In this document: in pieces, positions 50,301 to 59,300 of the stretch
Position numbering within the stretch: the stretch's first letter is position 1
Layout: every line of letters starts with the position of its first letter
NCBI GenBank assembly: GCA_002633005.1
Contig: NMRA01000046.1
Span: forward strand, 746,144-810,143
Direction: 5' to 3'
Origin: Phoronis australis
Lineage: Eukaryota; Phoronida; Phoronidae
DNA length: 64,000 nucleotides
Made by a program: the position numbers and the translations under genes
Notes under the pieces: model-generated
Database searches by the model: none
The model's input: only the letters and a program-made list of their open reading frames with translations
What the model was told of the DNA's origin: nothing

Positions 50301-53300
50301 GCAAGGACGCCCAATGTGTCATTTGGACGCCCACTGTCAATAGGAACATTTCAAGTTTGGACTCACACATTGTAATGAATATTAGGAAGCCTCTGAAGGC
50401 TCACAGTGGGGGCTCTTTTTTAAAGCAGGAAGAAATATACAATGTATATAAAAAGTATATAAAATGTTGCTATGCTCACACTTGGTTGATAGCATTGTAA
50501 AAGTCTTGGTCTACAGTTTTTTAGTAAAAATGCTCACTACAGTAGGCTGTTTTGTAAACTTAGATGTAAAAACAGCTTGGTCTATGCATTTTTTTGTAAA
50601 AAAATCTGTGTGTTTGGGGGGATTGCAGGGAGGTGGGGGGTTACGCGTCGGAATCATGGACGCCCTGGAATATTGGGAACCCCATTTTGGACACCCTATT
50701 TTCAAAATCCTGGATAAAGGCCTGCATATGACCAAAGGTCAAATTAGCGCTGCCTTGTGATAACTTCGCTGAGCTATAATTCCAAAGCTGCTACTAATGC
50801 TTAAATTTGCAGTTAACCACAGTTAACATTGAAGCTTCCGTAGTAGCAAAGTTAAGTGTATGGGAAAGAGGCTTAATATGAAACCTACACTTGCCAGTCA
50901 ACTGCAGAAATGATCAACTCTATAATGCTCACCTATGTCAGGTTCCTGTTCTCTGGATAATGCAATCTCTCCAAATTTTTCCAAATTTTCTGACAAGTAA
51001 GCTTCATTTTTCATATGTACTGGAAATGAAAAGTCAATAAGAACTAAGCATGAAATCCCAGCATCAGGTTTGCTCATAAAATACTAAGTAGGAGCACTTC
51101 ATACATAAAACACAGGTGCAAAAATGCAAAACACAGAGTTAGCAAAGGAGGCATACCTTCAAACACGTTGTTTGCTTGAGAGTTCAATGCAAACTGATTG
51201 CACAAATATTGTGATGATGAGTAAAATCTTGTACTTTAACAGAATCGTTTGTAAATGGAAAAGCAACAGACAGTTTGTCCTTCATATCTACATCACCATG
51301 CTTTTGTTTGAAGGTATGACAACTTTCTATCTAAGGTCAAGGTCACTGCTTTGTTCAAGCGGAAACACTGCAGTTCAGATTTTGTATGTTATATCTCAAA
51401 ATTTAGTTACAGTAAAATGTTTAATGAAGTGTGTCAATGAGTGTGTGTGGGAGGGGGTGAATGAAAGCCCCGCCCCTTTTCCTTGTTCACCCTTTAAAAG
51501 TTGTCTTCTGCATATGAACTGTTATTAGTGTATTGTTGAATATAATAAAATATTGAAAAAAGAAGAGGTTACAATAAAATCTCACCAATTTCAGACAAAA
51601 ATAATAATAATTACCAAATATATCTCTAATATGGTTGTGAATGTTCAAATTTTCAAAAGATGATTCTATAGAAATTTACTAGTCGGCCATATTGTGTCCT
51701 AAGTGGTGAGATTTTACCATATCAGCAATGAGGAATATTCAATGACACTTACGATTGCCCGAGTTGTACACAGCTTTCACTGCTTTCTTCATTTTCGTAA
51801 GACTGCTCCTGTCTGATTCCATCGTCTACAAATATATGACAGAAATGTGACATCAGGCCTTCATGCAGCGTACGTCCTGGGCGTCCAAATGGACGCCCTA
51901 GCACTAATGTAGATGCCCTGGCAAGGACGCCCAATGTATCATTTGGACGCCCTGTCAATCAGAATTTCTCCAGTTTGGACACCCACATTGAAAGATTACT
52001 AAGACTCCCAGTTAATCAAAGCGGAAGTTGGCCCTTTCAACTGGGAAAGAAATATACAAAGTATTTAAAATGTTGCAATATTCAAACTATTTTCAAACTA
52101 TTTGGTAGACATGTCAATCATTAGGTTGGTTGCCAGAGTGTCTGCTTTCAATAGACTCACATGCCATTGCCATTCTGTATGTTATATAGGGACATGGACC
52201 TTGCTTAACTCCAAACTGGTGTTTCAGAGCTGTAATTTCATGTACTTCATCTTTTTTTAAAAGTACCAAAAGCAAAATAAATGTCATTATTTTAATAATA
52301 TGATGTGCCGCAAGAATATCCCCATTTAAAATGTTTGAGTTTTCGCCTGTTTCATGCTTTTCTATGTGCGTCTAAAATGGAGCAGCAGTGACACCTGTTG
52401 TCAANNNNNNNNNNNNNNNNNNNNNNNNNNNNNNNNNNNNNNNNNNNNNNNNNNNNNNNNNNNNNNNNNNNNNNNNNNNNNNNNNNNNNNNNNNNNNNNN
52501 NNNNNNNNNNNNNNNNNNNNNNNNNNNNNNNNNNNNNNNNNNNNNNNNNNNNNNNNNNNNNNNNNNNNNNNNNNNNNNNNNNNNNNNNNNNNNNNNNNNN
52601 NNNNNNNNNNNNNNNNNNNNNNNNNNNNNNNNNNNNNNNNNNNNNNNNNNNNNNNNNNNNNNNNNNNNNNNNNNNNNNNNNNNNNNNNNNNNNNNNNNNN
52701 NNNNNNNNNNNNNNNNNNNNNNNNNNNNNNNNNNNNNNNNNNNNNNNNNNNNNNNNNNNNNNNNNNNNNNNNNNNNNNNNNNNNNNNNNNNNNNNNNNNN
52801 NNNNNNNNNNNNNNNNNNNNNNNNNNNNNNNNNNNNNNNNNNNNNNNNNNNNNNNNNNNNNNNNNNNNNNNNNNNNNNNNNNNNNNNNNNNNNNNNNNNN
52901 NNNNNNNNNNNNNNNNNNNNNNNNNNNNNNNNNNNNNNNNNNNNNNNNNNNNNNNNNNNNNNNNNNNNNNNNNNNNNNNNNNNNNNNNNNNNNNNNNNNN
53001 NNNNNNNNNNNNNNNNNNNNNNNNNNNNNNNNNNNNNNNNNNNNNNNNNNNNNNNNNNNNNNNNNNNNNNNNNNNNNNNNNNNNNNNNNNNNNNNNNNNN
53101 NNNNNNNNNNNNNNNNNNAAGCATATACATGCCAATTTTCACAATCATCCTATGAGCGGTTTGGTTGATAGAGGGGTGGACGCACAAAAACAGACTCGAA
53201 AACACTAAAAATGGCCACTAGGTGGCGCAAACTATGTCGAATCCATCTGAAAACGGGAGGATAGCGTCATCTCACTAATAGGTGCCTACATACCAAATTT

Positions 53301-56300
53301 CATGAAAATCCGTTAAGGACTTGTGAAGATACAAAGGTAAGCGTAAAAAATTAAAATTGCCACTAGGGGGCACACCGGTAGTCGGATCCGTCCAAAAGTC
53401 GTCATCTTCCGTTGTTAACATCATATAAATATACTTACACAATTTCGTAAAGATCCTGCAAACGGTTTAGGAGATACAGCCATAGGCGCAAAAAAACAAA
53501 ACTGCCACTAGGAGGCGCCACAGTACTCGAAATCGTCGGAAAATCATCATCAACCGTCCTCTACATAGTAAGCAGCACATACATGCCAATTTTCACAATC
53601 ATCCTATGAGCGGTTTGGTTGATAGAGGGGTGGACGCACAAAAACAGACTCGAAAACACTAAAAATAGCCACTAGGTGGCGCAAAATATGTCGAATCCAT
53701 CTGAAAATGGCAGGATAGCGTCATCTCACTAATAGGTGCCTACACACCAAATTTCATGAAAATCCGTTCAGGACTTTTGAAGATACAAAGGTAAGCGTAA
53801 AAAACTAAAATTGCCACTAGGGGGCACACCGGTAGTCGGATTTGTCCGAAAGTTCGCACATGTCGTCCCATTCATGAATGGAACATATGAGCCAAATTTC
53901 ATGAACGTATGTCAAAGGGTTTTGGAGATAGAGCAGCGGACGCCGGACGGACGGAGATGACGGCATAATGTGTCCACATATAAATATGTGGGCGCATAAA
54001 AACACTAATCAAATAAAATTCCCTCCAGATGCTCACTTATCAGTTTAATTAAAACTTTATCCATGAATCAATACCTCACAATAACAGGAAATCAACCATT
54101 AAATACAAAATTTGTTTTAAAATGCTTTACCAATTCACAATTGCCAAATCACCTTCAGTCTGGAATATAACAGCTGTTATAGACTAGGGTATCCTGTTAT
54201 GGCTTCAAATCCAATTATAAGTGATTACTAAATGGGCCAATCTAGAAAAGGCAGACAATGAAATGAGTACCCAGGGGGCTTGAGTCTGTTATCATGATAG
54301 AACAGAAGGGTCCAGACCAGTCACCAACTAACAATAAGCCTGCACCTTCAGGATACAAAAAACAATACAATAACTTGTAATTAAAACTCTCAAAAAGGTT
54401 CATTGCTCTTTAACAAAAGGTTTATTAACATTGTTCACACACCAGCCCCTTGATTGCCAATGACCTGCCATCTTATTAGTTAGGGAGACATCTGTAATGT
54501 AGTCATAACATCTTACACATCCTCAAATTTGCCCAGTTTCTTTGTCATAACTGAGCTTCATTGTGCACAGGATTGAGCATCAAATGCAATATCTAACAAA
54601 ATGTTACTTCTGATAACCAAATAACACTTATCTTTAAAAGGTTATCAAAATGGGGATGCCATGAAAAGACAAGTCAGAAAAGGAATAGAGATAAATGAGG
54701 AAGTACTTAAGCATACCAGATAGCCGTTCACTGTGGGACAGGTCAACATAACTTGGGTGATGTAACACACTGGTAGATGTGTGACAAGGTGAAGAGAGGC
54801 TTGTTACACAAGTTGTTGGGCTGTTCACAAACACTCAAAACTTAAATCACAACAATGTGCATGTCCTCTGCTCATCGATGTGTCGAAAAATTTTACCAAA
54901 AAGACATGGCCATGTGACCCAATTAATGTCAGACAGGGAAAAATTCATAAATAAAATTTTACAGGCTTTTTACATTCAGAAAATGTATACTTTTACTGGA
55001 TTAAAATCATTAGTTTGTTGATATTTGGCAAAAAACAGAGTTGTCGATAATGTCTTATATAACCTTAACATTAATACCTTTCTGAAAAAAGCTTGAGTTT
55101 TCAATAGAGATTTATATACAAGGATTTATTCAATAAAAATGGTAAGATTAGGAATATTCATCTTTCTGTGATAATTGCTGGGAATCTCGAACATATTGGC
55201 ATTCGATTTTTATTGCCCGTAATGCTATATGTTGGGGAATACAATTACCGTTATGTTGACAGTAGCCATGGGAGTTGTATCCATACTGGATTGAAACAAA
55301 CTGATCAAGAAAAACTGGACACACTCTGTTCTATCATGTACACACACAAGTTGTGTGGATGGCTAGTCATTGTTCATGACAGAACCACAATGAAACATGA
55401 GCCAACAATGGAAACAATAATCCCTCTGTAAAATAGATGGAAAATCTTATCTTGGATATAACATTCCCATTCCCAGCTGACATGAAGCCAGCTGAGCTCA
55501 GGTACAATATGCACAATCAAACTGAGGTGAACAGAAATCTGCTTAACACATAACAAGCATGTGTATATGGTTTTTGTCTCAGCACCATGCTTTTGTTTAT
55601 TTACAAATCAAGTTGGCAGTGTGCTCTGTATGAGTTATTCACTTGTTACAGACAGTGTGGTATATAGATCAATACAAGAGGCACAAATTGAATCAATACA
55701 AATGAGAATGACTGGGATTGTTAAATATGTGTGCAACTGAATGTCACTGTTTTTGCAGCAGCTTCACAGAAGATATTAGATAATACTCATCTCAACTTAT
55801 GAGATTGTTGGATTGCCTCAGTACTTGGGCTCTCTGTATACTGCTCATGTAATCTGACCAAAGAGACACTATTCGGTCACAGAAAATATCATGGATAACT
55901 TTATTTAACTGATACAGCATGTTTAGCTGTCCAAAACATGATGGCAGCTGAACAGTATCCATTTTTCTTAAAAAACTAAGACACAGGTTTCAAAATGAAG
56001 TCATGCAGACCACAACCAATTAAGCGAAATTCGGCCTAACAAGTTTGCTGGCGAAGCAGCAGCACCTATACAGCAGTGTGATCGAGGATGATGCTTGACA
56101 CACAGTAAATAGAGTGCACATTCCTTGATTCAAACAACACAAAATCGTGTTGAATGTGTTAATTTCATTTGATCTTCTTACAGCAGCTGAAAGTCACGAA
56201 AGCATTTATTTCTCAAAAGGTGGAGTAGCATTCTTGAGTACTTCTCAATATTCACCAATCAGGAGGTCTGAATATTATTTTAGAACGGATCACAATATCC

Positions 56301-59300
56301 AAATGTTACTTCAAGAACTGTTGATCAATGAGAAGCCACGTTCCACAATTCTATATCTTGAAGCCCAAGGAAAGGCTGCAAACAGAACCAGTAATTACAT
56401 ACTATTTTCTGTTTATAGGCGAAATTACATTGTTATAAATTTATAAATTTAGATTTTCACACTGCTAAATGTCCTGCTTTTGGCAAGACTGTGTATTACA
56501 ACACCATCAAAATGTCCCCCTTTTTGACACACGACAAAATTGACTTCCCATAAATTGTGATTTACCAAACAAGCCAAAAAGAAATGCTGTTGGAGCATTT
56601 TCTGGGTGTTCCAGTGACCCCTTTTGGCATAAAGCCAGATGTCCTGTTTAATATCCTGACATAATACTTTTGCAATACAGATGTCCTATTTTTTCATTCT
56701 GGTACCTTAGTTACTATGCATTTACAATATCACATCATAGATGATTACATCACACTTCAGAAAATCTCTTTTCATAAAGTTTGAAGTGTAACCAACAATG
56801 GAAAGAGAAATCCACAAGACCCAATTTCTATAAAGCAACAAATTAAGAGCAAACCACAACTCTAAAAACAATGAGATAAGGAGTCCAATGTACATGAATG
56901 CTCCTGTGGTGAGATGTATCAGTTTCAAAGACAATATTAGATGCAGAGCACAGTTAATCTTTGTTGATAAACACAACACAGATTATATGTCTATAGTTAC
57001 CACTCAAATGCTGTTTTGGAGCAAGCAAGAATCTCACAAGAGAAAGGCAAGTGTTTCGGAATTATGCTTGGGAGTACGCTCAGAGTATGCTCAGGATTAT
57101 GCTCGGGAGTATGCTGTGCTTGGTCGGTGATGCTGGGATGTTGAATTATGGGGCACATCTGATTGGTCGGAACCTCAGCAGTCATGGGTTAGCTTTACAA
57201 CACCATGAAAAAATGGCGGACAGTGAACGATTTTTAGCCTTGTCATGCAAGTGGCGTCGCAGCAACTATTTTGTTTCTGCAGTGATGTTTAATAGCCGCG
57301 TGCTTAAAGCACATACATGTCCAATAAACACATATCTGGCCGATTTAATGGTATTTTATTCATATCATATGAATACAAGACAGTATCGTAAACAAACGTC
57401 ATTGACAGTAGAAAGATGCACTCCAAAAAGGCGCATCCACAATTTCTAGAATTCACATTTCCTGAACATAAATTTCAAGCACCGATTTGTCTGCTCAACA
57501 GACCACATTTACACTTCAGTCCATCAGTCATGCTAGTTTGTTTGCGTAAAGCGCTGCCTGTTGAGAATTGAACTAGCCAATCAGAAACGCCGGTATAAAA
57601 AATTTCCCGAGGAAATTTAAGTGATACCTGCATGCTGGCTACCGACCACCTAATGGCACGCAGGGAACCAGGGAGGGATGTTGATTTGTGGGGCACATGT
57701 GATTGGGCGGTGATGCTGGGATGTTGATATATGAGGCACAATTCAATATTTCCTTTTCTAGACACGGGTGCTTCACAGGTCTGACTACACAAGTCATTCA
57801 GTAGTACTTTGATCATTTTCACCACCTCATTCTCAAGTTTGGTTTTCCCATCATCAACAAAGCAGTAAAATTGGTTACCAAAATCCAGAAAAATAAATAA
57901 AAGATATCTTCAATGCATCATAGAAGTTGACATGGTTATTTTTACAGAGTAATTACAGTGACATGCACTAAATGTAATTATAAATACCACTATGGAATAT
58001 TGATAAAGAACAAATGATTACACCAGAAAATTACTAACTCTTCAATTTATAAAACGCTTAGTATTAAATATCCACCAGAACCTGGATTTTCAAATAACAT
58101 ATACTTTATAAATTTATATTTATTAGCAATCTATTATACTTCTATGGCACATCAGTCCAGTGAATCAGTGTCCACCTCACATCTCCAGAGACAATGTGTG
58201 AAACCTAGCAGTATCTAGCAGTATGTCCCTACCAAGCCTTTCCAATGAAGAGCACTCCCAAGCTGAACTGCAATCTCAAATGTGAAGTACCATGATTGAA
58301 TACCTCATCAGTACATGTAGGAAGAACACATTACACTTCAAGCTATAATTATCACAATCATCCCACAGCAGAGGGCCACTGTTCATCCCTTGTGCTCAAT
58401 GTTTTACTCAATGAGTGAGAACACAACATATCCTAAAGGTCACACCCACCCAGCTATAAAGAACATCAACTAAAGAGCAGTCAACTGAGCAGTAAATCTC
58501 GAATATAGCAAGAATGGTAAGTCATAGCAAGAAACGGGTCTCTGAGCAATTCTGATAGTGTTTAGAAAGATCTAGTCACATACCAAATTTCCAACAGATC
58601 CGTCATGGGGTGCCGAAAATACGGCACAAAAACTCATTGTTTGCAGACCAGTCATCGGAAAATCTCGAATAATTGAGAATGGCAAGACTTGAATAGAAAA
58701 ACAAATGAGACACACCCGATAGCTCTTTTGATGATCTATCCAAGGAAAAAAATCTTAACAGAAACAGCGGAGTTATGACTCCACAACCAACCAAAAGGGG
58801 AAATGACAACAACAGTGCCACCTTGTTTCTGATTTTAACCAAAAACAATAGGCTTCGAGTTCGAGCCATTCACGAAATGCATGTGGTCTGTAAATTTCCC
58901 ATTGATCCGACAAGAATTGCGATCTGTAGCATGCACACAAAGAAACAAACAAGAAATTATAAAGCAATATGCTAGGAGAAATTTCACTTCACCAAGTAAA
59001 AGTGGTGTGTACATGCCATGACTGAATAGAGATTGGGACAATCATATCTTTTACAGGACAACTGATGAAGATAAATTACATAAATCGCTTGATAAATAAT
59101 TTTACATGAGCGAGCACCTGCAGGGCTTGATGCTTAGCATAACTTCAATCAAAATTTCCAAGTCTCCAAATGGGAAATGAGACACCATATGCCGGGGTAC
59201 GCAAGTCCTGGGCTCTAGAAATTATGCATATTGGCAACTGTCAAAAGTGGAAATAAGGACATTTAAATTGAATACCTGACAAAATAAACAAAAGCTCACC

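Noticed and set aside
57577-57600. A genuine promoter from CCAAT plus TATAAAA
   Set aside because: Spacing is unusual, the CCAAT part is in a local repeat, and no downstream gene is visible; kept only as a low-confidence site.
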